17,938 bases of DNA from Ignavibacteriales bacterium (GCA_007280825.1 QYQI01000114.1:1-17938), one strand, 5' to 3'; shown: positions 6,753-14,088, counted from the stretch's first letter. Made by a program: numbers and translations. The notes: generated by a model not told the origin, from the sequence alone.

Positions 6753-8192
6753 TTATAAATTGTATCTTTTCTCCAAATCCTTAGCTCTGTATTTAAGTCT
6801 ATCATTATCCAAATCATCAATAACACCCAGCAATGTTTTCACTTTTGATTTGTCAACATTCTGTCGAGAATAAATTTCCATTAAATTTTTAACCGCAGAA
6901 TATTTATCACGATCGTCTGCGGCATTAATTGATCTTTTAAAACATTGCTCTGATTTATCGAATACACTTTTCTCAAAATAAAATGCGCCAAGCAATAGAT
7001 TGAATTGATCTTCAAATCCTTTTGCTTTACTAAAATTCGGTTTTGATTTAACATAACTCTCAATATCAGCTATAGATTTATCGGAAGCGATTTGAACCGA
7101 AAGATCATGAAGCCATTTACTTTCCTTCTCGTTATTCTTGATAACTGCAAATAATTCTTTGTAACGGTCATTTAAAGTTGTTTCATATTTTTTTACTTTT
7201 GAATTATCTTTGGTCAGCCAGCTATTAAAAACTATGATATAGCGAGAAGCGGCGGCGCCACCTCGATATAATTTATTTTCATTTTCTAAAGCTTGCTCTC
7301 CGCATTGAATTGCAAGTTGAGAATTACCTTTGAGGTCACTGAGACGCGCCCTTGCATAATTATCAACAAGAGCTTGCTTGTCGTTCTTAATTATTATTTC
7401 TACTTTTTTAAGATCGCCGATGTTCATTAATATCTGGCAGTAAGCATTAAGAGTCCGTTTGTTTTTGGGAAAGCGATTCAAAAAATTTTCGAAATAATTT
7501 AGAGAAGCATACTCATTTCCTTCTAAACTTGCATATACCTCAATTAATGTTAGAGCGGATTGCCCGAAAGTTAATTTACCTTTTTCATATGCTGTGTGAA
7601 GTTGGGTCAATCCTTTTTCTCTGTCACCGGAGAAACCCAAAATTCCGGCAACAAAACTTGTAATTCCGCTTAAGCGGTCGGCATAATAATTCAGCATTCC
7701 AAGAACCAAATACGCATCATAAAATTGAGGATCGGATTTTAAAACATCTTCCATAATATTTTTTGATTTCAATCCGCTTTTGAATGCACTCCACCACGAA
7801 CCATCTATTCCATAAATGCGCCCAAGATATGCATAGATAGTTCCGTAATAAAATTTGTTCTCGGTATTTAATTTGTCATCGTCAAACTTATCAATAATGC
7901 TTTCACAGTAATCAATTATTTCTTTGTTCAGAATTTTTCTTCCCTCATCACGTTTTTCCGGGTCAAGTTCCGCAACTCTTTGATAGTACTCTAATATCTT
8001 TGTGTTAATTAAATAATAATAATACTTAGGCGAGTTGGGATTAAGGTTGATCTGTTTTTGAGATAATTTTTTAGCTTGATCAAACTCCTCATTAAATGTG
8101 TGGGAGATTATTTGCAGATCAATCTGAGTTGGCTCATAAGGTTTAGCTGAAAGAAGAGCGCTTAAGGAAAAAAGAAACAGCAGCTTTTTCAT
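6753..8192 (-). CDS. Exported TPR-repeat protein
   Basis: This is a 479-residue protein with an N-terminal signal peptide (M-K-K-L-L-F-L-F-S-L-S-A-L-L-S-A, cleavage likely after residue 16). The mature part is almost wholly helical with tetratricopeptide-like repeats, for example around P-N-S-P-K-Y-Y-Y-Y-L, then G-S-W-W-S-A-F-K-S-G, D-P-Q-F-Y-D-A-Y-L-V-L-G, and F-P-K-N-K-R-T-L. The W-W-S-A-F plus D-A-Y-L-x-L-G-M-L-N-Y-Y pairing recurs in a family of bacterial periplasmic or outer-membrane-associated TPR proteins of unknown role. TPRs are scaffolds for protein binding, so a part in an envelope complex is plausible. I chose ATG 8192 because it starts the signal peptide; a TTG 15 bases upstream would add MRWYF in front. 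The gene is divergent from the sigma-factor operon. Confidence 0.82.
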   Translation of the reverse strand: MKKLLFLFSLSALLSAKPYEPTQIDLQIISHTFNEEFDQAKKLSQKQINLNPNSPKYYYYLINTKILEYYQRVAELDPEKRDEGRKILNKEIIDYCESIIDKFDDDKLNTENKFYYGTIYAYLGRIYGIDGSWWSAFKSGLKSKNIMEDVLKSDPQFYDAYLVLGMLNYYADRLSGITSFVAGILGFSGDREKGLTQLHTAYEKGKLTFGQSALTLIEVYASLEGNEYASLNYFENFLNRFPKNKRTLNAYCQILMNIGDLKKVEIIIKNDKQALVDNYARARLSDLKGNSQLAIQCGEQALENENKLYRGGAAASRYIIVFNSWLTKDNSKVKKYETTLNDRYKELFAVIKNNEKESKWLHDLSVQIASDKSIADIESYVKSKPNFSKAKGFEDQFNLLLGAFYFEKSVFDKSEQCFKRSINAADDRDKYSAVKNLMEIYSRQNVDKSKVKTLLGVIDDLDNDRLKYRAKDLEKRYNL

Positions 8193-8311
8193 AAAATACC
8201 ATCGCAATTGTAAACATCTAATTATTTATGAGAATCAAAATAATCAAAGTTAATAAAGGAATCTCCACAGAAACTGCTTTTTTGTTCGAAAAATAGACTG
8301 TGCGACTAAGC

Positions 8312-8340
8312 GGAACTTTTATTTGACTATACAATAAAAT
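8312..8340 (+). promoter_or_regulatory. Candidate ECF-type promoter upstream of the sigma gene
   Basis: GGAACTT at 8312-8318 matches the -35 element used by many ECF sigma factors, and 16 bp further on TAAAAT (8335-8340) could serve as the -10 region. It lies about 40 bp upstream of the sigma-factor ATG, the usual place for autoregulation. The -10 element does not match the E. coli sigma-E consensus, and an overlapping TTGACT (8323-8328) may instead be part of a housekeeping promoter. Confidence 0.3.
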
Positions 8341-8379
8341 AACTTGTATTACGTTTACAGAATTAGAAAACAGAGTTTT

Positions 8380-8925
8380 ATGAGCGCAACTCACGAGCAA
8401 ACTTTAATTGAAAAATGCCGGAACGGGGAAACTGCTGCATTCGGACCGTTGATAAAGATTTATAGGAAGCAGTTATTCTCTTATTTGCTAAGACTTAGCG
8501 GCAACAGGGAAGATGCGGAAGATCTGTTTCAAGAGACATTGATTAAGAGTTGGAGAGGAATAAAAAAATATTCAGAATTACAAAAATTTTCTTCCTGGTT
8601 ATTTACGATAGCGCATCATACAGCAATGGACAAATTGAGAAAGCGGAACAGGGAGACCATGATAACTGAAACCGAACCTGATAAATTGAGCCACACAAAC
8701 GATCCGCATAAAGAATTGATCGGTAAAGAGATTAGAAATAAAATTCAGAGAGCTGTAGAGTTTTTGCCGTTCAAGCAGAAAGAAGTTTTCTTGTTAAGAG
8801 TAAACAGCGGTATGAGTTTTAAGGAAATCGCACAAGCTACAAATGAACCGTTGAACACCGTCTTATCTCACATGCATTACTCTGTTAAAAAAATAAAGAG
8901 ATTATTATGGAGCGAAAATGAGTAA
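8380..8925 (+). CDS. ECF-type sigma-70 family RNA polymerase sigma factor
   Basis: This is a 181-residue extracytoplasmic-function sigma factor. Region 2 (about 21-90) carries G-N-R-E-D-A-E-D-L-F-Q-E-T at 41-53 and S-S-W-L-F-T-I-A-H-H at 71-80, the core-binding and -10 recognition segments. Region 4 (about 122-176) has L-P-F-K-Q-K-E-V-F-L-L-R (129-140) and the helix-turn-helix M-S-F-K-E-I-A then L-N-T-V-L-S-H-M (145-165), which reads the -35 element. Regions 1 and 3 are missing, as usual for ECF factors. The ATG at 8380 is preferred because it gives a standard N-terminus; an upstream TTG at 8344 adds unlikely residues. It overlaps the anti-sigma start by 8 bp, so the sigma and anti-sigma factors are made in a coupled way. 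Confidence 0.93.
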   Translation: MSATHEQTLIEKCRNGETAAFGPLIKIYRKQLFSYLLRLSGNREDAEDLFQETLIKSWRGIKKYSELQKFSSWLFTIAHHTAMDKLRKRNRETMITETEPDKLSHTNDPHKELIGKEIRNKIQRAVEFLPFKQKEVFLLRVNSGMSFKEIAQATNEPLNTVLSHMHYSVKKIKRLLWSENE

Positions 8926-9475
8926 CGATGAAAAAATGATCTGTAAAGAATTCGAAAACGAAGTTTATCTTTTTATGGATAACAACTTATCAATGGATCG
9001 AAAAGAAAATTGGAAACAACATTTGAACAAATGTAAAACATGCAGCTCTTTGCTGAATGAAGTTGAAGTTGTAATCAATCAAACGCGAGAAGAATTAACA
9101 GATGACATACTAGAGTCGAAATACGATAGAATGATTGAACAAGCAGTTCAAAAAAAGAGATTTAAAATTATCGAATGGCTCTTTCCGCAAGGGACAGTTA
9201 AAGAGAAATACGCATTCTCATTAAAACTTGCTGTTGTTGGAACTCTGGCAACGATTGCAATTGTAATTTCATTAACCACACAAAGAACCAACACGGTTAA
9301 AACAATATCAAACGAATTGCTCGATTGGGAAGGAAAGAAAATTACTTCTCAGATCAACGAAATAAAAAATACAATAAACTTGATTCACGAGGACAATTGG
9401 GATAAACAAATGATTTTGCTCGATCAGAGAATGAAGAACCTCGAGAAAGAATCAGATAAGTTTTCATTTAACTAG
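8918..9475 (+). CDS. Membrane-bound zinc-finger anti-sigma factor (ZAS type)
   Basis: This is a 185-residue partner of the ECF factor. The cytoplasmic N-terminus holds C9 and the H-x3-C-x2-C motif (H35, C39, C42), the zinc-binding anti-sigma (zf-HC2) signature whose helices wrap the sigma factor. A single transmembrane helix follows at about 101-120 (L-K-L-A-V-V-G-T-L-A-T-I). The last 65 residues, rich in charged and polar residues with heptad-like spacing, should lie in the periplasm, possibly as a sensor or as a site for regulated proteolysis. Its start overlaps the sigma gene end, the classic arrangement for a sigma/anti-sigma pair. A second ATG at 8936 would still keep the metal-binding residues but starts just before C9, so the upstream one is preferred. 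Confidence 0.9.
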   Translation: MSNDEKMICKEFENEVYLFMDNNLSMDRKENWKQHLNKCKTCSSLLNEVEVVINQTREELTDDILESKYDRMIEQAVQKKRFKIIEWLFPQGTVKEKYAFSLKLAVVGTLATIAIVISLTTQRTNTVKTISNELLDWEGKKITSQINEIKNTINLIHEDNWDKQMILLDQRMKNLEKESDKFSFN

Positions 9476-9487
9476 AAGGAGAATAAC

Positions 9488-10108
9488 ATGAAAAAGTTAA
9501 CATTATTATTTGTCTTTATAATCTTTGCATATCCGTATATAAAGACATTATCGCAAGAGACAACAAACAATAGCGGGGCGTTGACACAGGTTTACACTGA
9601 TTTAGAACGTGTTTATTCTGTCCAGAGTGGTGAGCTGTCAAAGAAAGAAGAAGAAGAGAGACTAAGTCGCTTAACCCCTGAAGTAAGAGCAAAAATGGAA
9701 GAGATTAAAAAGCTGAATAAGAACAAATACAATCAATTACTGCGTTCGTCATTTCCTTTTGGTGTAATGAGTAACGGAAACAGCGAAGCAGTTCTTGCTG
9801 GATTATTTAATTCAAGCGAAAACCAAAAGAAAGAAAAAGAATTAGAAATTGATGCTGAGTTATTGGCGCTGAAGTATAAAGTAGCAGATTCAAATTCCCA
9901 ACAGAAAATGAAAAATGATTTGACCAATACACTTAATCAATTATTTGATATTAGGGAAGCGCAAAAACAAGACGAAGTAAAACGACTTCAGAAGCGGTTG
10001 CAGGAATTACAGGAATCTTTGCAGGCTCGTAAACAAAACAAAAGTGAAATTGTACAGCGTAGAATTCAAGAACTCCTTGGCGATTCAAGATATTTGAGGT
10101 GGGAATAA
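9488..10108 (+). CDS. Exported coiled-coil protein of unknown function, third gene of the sigma operon
   Basis: This is a 206-residue protein with a signal peptide (M-K-K-L-T-L-L-F-V-F-I-I-F-A-Y-P, cleavage probably near residue 22). After a short region come a charged helix around E-E-E-E-R-L-S-R-L-T-P-E-V-R (about 55-68) and a C-terminal coiled coil with leucine-heptad spacing (about 155-195, L-Q-K-R-L-Q-E-L-Q-E-S-L). No cysteine pair, catalytic motif or known domain is recognised; a CpxP/Spy-like periplasmic chaperone is conceivable only from the helical content and context. A good AGGAG at 9476-9480 precedes the ATG by 7 bp. It lies 12 bp after the anti-sigma gene and is likely a target or an input sensor of that system. 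The operon ends at the hairpin near 10123. Confidence 0.78.
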   Translation: MKKLTLLFVFIIFAYPYIKTLSQETTNNSGALTQVYTDLERVYSVQSGELSKKEEEERLSRLTPEVRAKMEEIKKLNKNKYNQLLRSSFPFGVMSNGNSEAVLAGLFNSSENQKKEKELEIDAELLALKYKVADSNSQQKMKNDLTNTLNQLFDIREAQKQDEVKRLQKRLQELQESLQARKQNKSEIVQRRIQELLGDSRYLRWE

Positions 10109-10122
10109 TCATCTTCATCCAA

Positions 10123-10161
10123 CCCTCTCCCTCAAAGGGAGAGGGAGCGGGTTCATTTTTT
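10123..10161. terminator. Strong intrinsic terminator closing the sigma operon (repeat-like CCCTCTCCCT hairpin)
   Basis: A perfect 10-bp G/C-rich stem (CCCTCTCCCT at 10123-10132, loop CAA, AGGGAGAGGG at 10136-10145) is followed by six T residues at 10156-10161 after AGCGGGTTCA. AACCC (10121-10125) can also pair with GGGTT (10149-10153). It lies 15 bp after the exported coiled-coil gene and directly before the end of the convergent minus-strand gene (stop at 10163). The stem has the look of a short palindromic repeat that recurs in many genomes, so it may be a repeated element reused as a terminator. Confidence 0.75.
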
Positions 10162-10162
10162 G

Positions 10163-11722
10163 CTAATTCAATTGAATCAAAATCTTTTTATTTATTACCG
10201 AAATAATTCCAGTTTGTTGTATGCTTAACTTAAAATTATTTCCGGAGATTTCAATTTTTTGAAATGATTGTTTTACGTCATTTTTTATTTCAAGCTGGAT
10301 TCCATCAACAGTGATTGATTCGATTTCCGGTGAGAAGAATACAGTCGTATAATTTTTCTTATCCCAGTCGTTCAATTGCCAAACCCCGCTGTTCTGAATT
10401 TGGAGACTCATCTTATCAGTCTTCAAAGTAAAAACCTGATACCGTGCGCAAAGAGACTTTGTGCCATTCTCTACAAGCCAGTTTTTAGAACTTGAGTTCC
10501 GCGAACGAGACAAACTTTTTACAGATAACTCTATTTGTAAACGGTATCCCGGCTGCGATTCAAACGAGTCAAATTCCTTCTGATAACCGGCCATGTATTC
10601 TTGAATAACCTTTTCGGTTTCGGCGAGAATTTTATCATATCCATAAATTGATTTTGTACTCTTTATCAAATTATCAAAGCGATTTTTCTGAAGTCCAAGC
10701 CCCTCAATCAACAATTGTACAAAGTTAAATTCTGTTCCTGCTTTTTGTGCTTTGCTTTTCCAATCTATATTAAAATAATCAAGCAAGAAACCAATCGAAC
10801 TGCCGACAGGATAAATTCTGTTACGAAGCATATCTTCCGGTCTGATTGTGTATTCTGTCATTCGTTGACGAAGATCGTCGAAAAGTAATTCCGGGAAAGT
10901 AACAGGAATAAAATCCTCTGATAGTAATGTAGTAAGTCCGCTAAAAGAAGATTTGTATTCTATGGTCTTCATCAACTGGATACTTTTTGTTTCAACGTAA
11001 CGTGGAGTTCCTTCGCGAATTTCTTGCCCTTGTTCATATCGTGCAACAAACGGATTGCTGTGCTTCCACCGGTAAGTTCGTATTGCGGTAAAACGCTCAA
11101 CATAATCACGGCATTTCATTTTATTATTTTCTTTCATCATCAATAAAGCATCGGATAGAAGTTTCATCTCTATATAAGCAAGCGCTGTGTTTTCTTTCTC
11201 AAGAATTGGATATCGCTCCTCACGCTCCCACGGGATTTCGCCGAACATTTCCGATTGATATTGATGGAACGCTTCGTGAATGTAATTTCCGAATAGAACC
11301 CATGAAGATAATAAATTAATCATTTCTTCAGGGAAACCGATTGCAACTGTCTTAAAAGTATCAATGGGCAAATCAAACACAAGTTGGCCGATTAAATCTT
11401 TGTATTGTCCTTTATGAACGAGAACAGGGCAACCTAAATCCGGCCAATCTTTGGGATATTGTTCAAAGCCCTCTACAAGACTCGTCTGATTGAAAAGTAA
11501 AGTCCACTTACCGGGAAAGTAAATGATAAATTTTCGTTTTGATAAATCAAACCCAGGCCAAATATTATTTGTGGATTTTTTAAATAATTGGATTATTCCT
11601 TCACACGTTTTGAGTACAGTAATTTCATTCTTTGTAAGTTGTGGCTGAGCTTTGCCAACAGAGAAATTTATCGAGAAGAACAAAATAAAAAAAATCTTGG
11701 CAATGTTTTTTTTTGATTTCAT
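10163..11722 (-). CDS. Exported protein with HEAFH zinc-metallopeptidase motif, family unrecognised
   Basis: This is a 519-residue protein with a signal peptide (positive start, hydrophobic I-F-F-I-L-F-F-S at 10-17, probable cleavage after G-K-A near 25). The striking feature is H149-E-A-F-H153, an exact HExxH zinc-binding motif, in the setting N-Y-I-H-E-A-F-H-Q-Y-Q-S-E-M. It is followed after about 20-30 residues by an acidic helix (E175, E177 and E185) that could supply the third zinc ligand, as in gluzincin-type peptidases. The rest has no recognised domain; the C-terminal 120 residues are beta-rich. It is likely a secreted or periplasmic zinc hydrolase of unknown substrate, though the motif alone does not prove activity. 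The ATG at 11722 has AGAGG about 7 bp upstream and the gene stands alone on its strand. Confidence 0.72.
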   Translation of the reverse strand: MKSKKNIAKIFFILFFSINFSVGKAQPQLTKNEITVLKTCEGIIQLFKKSTNNIWPGFDLSKRKFIIYFPGKWTLLFNQTSLVEGFEQYPKDWPDLGCPVLVHKGQYKDLIGQLVFDLPIDTFKTVAIGFPEEMINLLSSWVLFGNYIHEAFHQYQSEMFGEIPWEREERYPILEKENTALAYIEMKLLSDALLMMKENNKMKCRDYVERFTAIRTYRWKHSNPFVARYEQGQEIREGTPRYVETKSIQLMKTIEYKSSFSGLTTLLSEDFIPVTFPELLFDDLRQRMTEYTIRPEDMLRNRIYPVGSSIGFLLDYFNIDWKSKAQKAGTEFNFVQLLIEGLGLQKNRFDNLIKSTKSIYGYDKILAETEKVIQEYMAGYQKEFDSFESQPGYRLQIELSVKSLSRSRNSSSKNWLVENGTKSLCARYQVFTLKTDKMSLQIQNSGVWQLNDWDKKNYTTVFFSPEIESITVDGIQLEIKNDVKQSFQKIEISGNNFKLSIQQTGIISVINKKILIQLN

Positions 11723-11884
11723 GGCTAACCTCTTTTTAAATTTTTGTTTTATATACCTTTAAGAATTAAAACACTAAATGAAGAAGCGATCAGCAATTGG
11801 TATTAAAATTAAAGTACAGTATTTAGACGTTTATAATTAACTGGAGTTTCTTGCGCGAGTAAATAGTGAGTGAGTTTTTTCGCT

Positions 11885-12010
11885 TTACTTCTCGTGTTTT
11901 TCAAGCGCTTCAAAATATTTTCTAATCAGATCTTCATAATCTTTCTTATATCCTTCGCGGATTGCTTTTATCAACTCATCATTTAATTTGTTCTTTTCTT
12001 CCCTCTCGAT
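11885..12010 (-). pseudogene. Orphan second copy of the DUF4175 gene 3' end
   Basis: On the minus strand this stretch encodes 41 codons that closely match the C-terminus of the DUF4175 protein at 14205-17228. Over the 33 residues ending at Y-F-E-A-L, 30 are identical, including K-A-I-R-E-G-Y-K-K-D-Y and D-L-I-R-K-Y-F. The DNA over about 97 bp differs at about 11 positions, most of them silent. It ends E-K-H-E-K and a stop (TTA at 11885-11887 on the plus strand). In-frame stops directly upstream (TCA at 12011-12013) and no extended homology beyond show that only the tail remains. It lies 2.3 kb from the intact copy, in the same orientation, so it is a relic of a duplicated or replaced DUF4175 gene. 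Confidence 0.85.
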
Positions 12011-12013
12011 TCA

Positions 12014-12287
12014 ATCTAACATCTGTTTATGTTGTATTCAAGTATGGAAAGCAAACATTATGATTGTCCAATCGTTTTGGTTATTAGTGTAAATATTTTG
12101 GAATTATTAATAATGCGCCGAAAGTAAGTCAATTATTTTATATAATAATCAAAGCCCGTCTCAACGGATATATTAGTCCGGAGAGAAATAGCTATCAAAA
12201 TTTATTTTCAAAGCAACTTTAATTGAATAAAAGTTGTTATTCATTATAAGCAGGAAAATAATTTCATTAACGCGAAAGGGCGATCAA
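12014..12287. other. AT-rich leader region of the cupredoxin gene, no gene seen
   Basis: No coding sequence is supported here. A TATAAT at 12141-12146 could be a -10 element for the cupredoxin gene, without a good -35. Downstream, CGGA at 12164-12167 can pair with TCCG at 12176-12179, and a short CCG...CGG stem overlaps it; no known riboswitch was recognised. The 162-bp stretch at 11723-11884, upstream of the metalloprotease-like gene, also shows nothing beyond AT-rich DNA. Confidence 0.35.
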
Positions 12288-12674
12288 ATGATAAAAAAAA
12301 CATATTTTCTTTCTATAGTAACTCTTCTATTGTTTGCCGGAATTATAGGCTGTTCTAAATCCGATTACGGCACAAATTCATACACCAATTCAAATATGGG
12401 AACCCCAGCCACCAACGAAGTTTTAATCCAGAACATTTCTTTCAGTCCACAATCTATAACGGTCAGCGCCGGCACAACAATTAAATGGACAAACAAAGAT
12501 AATGTGGCTCATACAGTAACAAGCGGAACACCGGGTTCACCCAATGGCATTTTCGAATCCGGCAATCTTGGTAACGGAGCGACATTCTCATTTATATTCA
12601 ACACGAAAGGAACGTTTCCATATTACTGCAAATTACATCAGGACACTATGACAGGTACTGTTATAGTGCAATAA
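12288..12674 (+). CDS. Cupredoxin (plastocyanin-like) copper-binding lipoprotein
   Basis: This is a 128-residue lipoprotein: hydrophobic signal followed by G-I-I-G-C with C22 as the lipidated cysteine, then a serine/threonine/asparagine-rich linker (about 23-45). The cupredoxin domain begins I-Q-N-I-S-F-S-P at 47-54. The copper ligands of a type 1 site are all visible: H75 in N-V-A-H-T-V, then C114, H117 and M121 in Y-Y-C-K-L-H-Q-D-T-M. It should sit on an outer membrane or inner membrane leaflet facing the periplasm and carry electrons. I chose the ATG at 12288 because AAAGGG at 12275-12280 gives a Shine-Dalgarno site 7 bp upstream and the upstream extension would spoil the signal peptide. 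It is isolated between two decayed gene ends. Confidence 0.88.
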   Translation: MIKKTYFLSIVTLLLFAGIIGCSKSDYGTNSYTNSNMGTPATNEVLIQNISFSPQSITVSAGTTIKWTNKDNVAHTVTSGTPGSPNGIFESGNLGNGATFSFIFNTKGTFPYYCKLHQDTMTGTVIVQ

Positions 12675-12769
12675 ATTATTTTAACCGATCTATTATTTGT
12701 TTCGGTTTCAATTAAGCGAGGATTCGCAAAGGCAGTGAAGTGTCTAAACAAAGAGAAGGAAATCCAATC

Positions 12770-12960
12770 TTACTTCTTGTTTCTATCCTGCTCCAGCTCT
12801 TCAAGATATTTTCTAGATACTCCATAATTATAAACACTTTTATTTGCCGAATGAAAGTAATCAAGCGCTTGAGATTGCTGTCCTTTTTTTTCATAACAAA
12901 CTCATTTGTGTTCTGATAATCTCTAATTATTTTCCCCCGTCCCTTTATTTCTTCAACTGC
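12770..12960 (-). pseudogene. Decayed C-terminal end of a TPR-like protein
   Basis: On the minus strand, 43 codons read C-Y-E-K-K-G-Q-Q-S-Q-A-L-D-Y-F then N-K-S-V-Y-N-Y-G and end R-K-Y-L-E-E-L-E-Q-D-R-N-K-K with a stop (TTA at 12770-12772). The K-G-Q-x-x-Q-A-L-D-Y-F pattern is that of a TPR helix pair. In-frame TGA (plus 12902-12904) lies directly upstream. In the neighbouring frame, about 21 codons up to 12960 (A-V-E-E-I-K-G then R-D-Y-Q-N-T-N-E-F) would continue the same chain after a one-base shift. Beyond that, stops appear and no start or ribosome site exists. It is a remnant; the parent family is uncertain. It shows no similarity to the C-terminus of the TPR protein at 6753. Confidence 0.55.
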
Positions 12961-13009
12961 TTAACAAAACATTCTTATGATTCTCTTAAAATATTAAGTA
13001 TATAACCTA

Positions 13010-13038
13010 TTGACTTTTTTGACGTTTGTCGGCATAAT
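13010..13038 (+). promoter_or_regulatory. Sigma-70-like promoter for the exported cysteine-free protein
   Basis: TTGACT (13010-13015) and CATAAT (13033-13038) are separated by 17 bp, each one mismatch from the housekeeping consensus TTGACA/TATAAT. This would place the transcript start near 13045 and give a leader of about 95 nt before the ATG at 13139. The rest of 12961-13138 holds no gene or further signal that I can support. Confidence 0.5.
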
Positions 13039-13138
13039 GCAATAAGTTCTTTGTCCATATATAAGAATATTGAACTACAGCATTTTTCAATCGGCAATTC
13101 TTTTGGGGGACAGATAAAAATAAACCGTCGGAGAGAAA

Positions 13139-13999
13139 ATGAAAAAGAGAATCTTAACAACAACACTGATTTTATTTGCACTTGTGCTTAATTCAAGTGC
13201 ACAAATGGAACGGTACAGCAGCAACCCGATTCCAAAATTAAATGTCTTTGGAGTCGCGTTATCAGAAAACGTTGAATCAGCCAACAAAATGTTCAATGAA
13301 TTTTTCAAAGAGAAAATGCGGCTGGACTTAAATTATAATTATGTTATTGATCCCACCTACAAAAAACTCAAAGATCAGAAAGCCCTGGATATTTCATTGT
13401 TTGGCAAAAGCGTTAGCGGAAAGAAATTCGAATCGAAGGCTGATTCTATGCTTGAACTGAACGCGAATCTTAATACGCTCTTAATTGTAGACAGGCAAAA
13501 AAGAGTACGGGCATTCTCTCAAGTGGTAACTATGGATTACGACAAAATGGCGCGTATCGTTGAAGAGTTGTTATTGAATATTGACGGCAAAGAATTAATA
13601 ACAATTGATTCCGAAAAGCCGGACGAAGCCATCGGTTGGCAGACAGACTTGGGGAAAGAGAATGCTGATAAGAAGAAAGACGGAAATACAATTACCATAG
13701 ATTTTGGTGCCAGCAAAAATTATTGGTATAAATATTTAGGTCAGCCCATTCCAAATGTTGAACTTAAAAAACCCGATGGAAAGGCAACCTCGCTTTATGA
13801 TGAGTTGAATAATAAAGTAAGTGTTATTATGGTTTTTGTTGCTTCGGCAGAAGAAGAAATGCAGTATTTTATTGGAGGCACGGCATTTATGCTGAATTTA
13901 GGTAAAGAGTTCTACGAAAAATTCACACTTGGTAAAGCAGAACCCGGAGATGAGTTTGTAAAAAATGCCGTCCCCGATACTCAGCCCGAAAAAAAATAA
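13139..13999 (+). CDS. Exported protein with degenerate thioredoxin/peroxiredoxin-like segment, unknown function
   Basis: This is a 286-residue protein with a signal peptide (M-K-K-R-I-L then L-I-L-F-A-L-V-L, cleavage after S-S-A near 21). Residues about 200-240 contain Y-L-G-Q-P-I-P-N-V-E-L, K-P-D-G-K-A-T-S-L-Y and V-S-V-I-M-V-F-V-A-S, which line up with the start of AhpC/TSA-type thioredoxin folds (G-x-x-x-P-x-F-x-L, D-G-K, strand then active site). Where the catalytic cysteine would follow the strand the sequence is A-S-A-E-E-E-M, and the whole protein contains no cysteine, so it cannot be a classical peroxidase. The N-terminal part (residues 30-150), with L-L-I-V-D-R-Q-K-R-V-R-A, may be a second similar fold. 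A GGAG at 13130-13133 precedes the ATG. It is a single gene between a promoter and a hairpin. Confidence 0.65.
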   Translation: MKKRILTTTLILFALVLNSSAQMERYSSNPIPKLNVFGVALSENVESANKMFNEFFKEKMRLDLNYNYVIDPTYKKLKDQKALDISLFGKSVSGKKFESKADSMLELNANLNTLLIVDRQKRVRAFSQVVTMDYDKMARIVEELLLNIDGKELITIDSEKPDEAIGWQTDLGKENADKKKDGNTITIDFGASKNYWYKYLGQPIPNVELKKPDGKATSLYDELNNKVSVIMVFVASAEEEMQYFIGGTAFMLNLGKEFYEKFTLGKAEPGDEFVKNAVPDTQPEKK

Positions 14000-14088
14000 T
14001 TATAACTCTTTAAAGTGAGGTCTTAATTTTTTCACTCCGCAAACCAAAATAAATATTTTTAATAGGGAAGCCGATCACTTTTTCTGCA

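Noticed and set aside
12234..12287. Longer cupredoxin start upstream of 12288
   Set aside because: The extra residues are polar and basic and would bury the signal peptide; the ATG at 12288 has a good ribosome site and lipoprotein layout.
12683..12707. AACCGA ... TCGGTT hairpin after the cupredoxin gene as terminator
   Set aside because: Only a 6-bp stem with a 13-nt loop and no T-run; too weak to call.
12797..12815. Similarity of the TPR relic's end (CTTCAAGATATTTTCT) to the DUF4175 ends (CTTCAAAATATTTTCT)
   Set aside because: The match is about 16 bases and the surrounding residues differ; both encode a lysine/leucine-rich helix end, so chance or convergent composition is more likely than shared origin.
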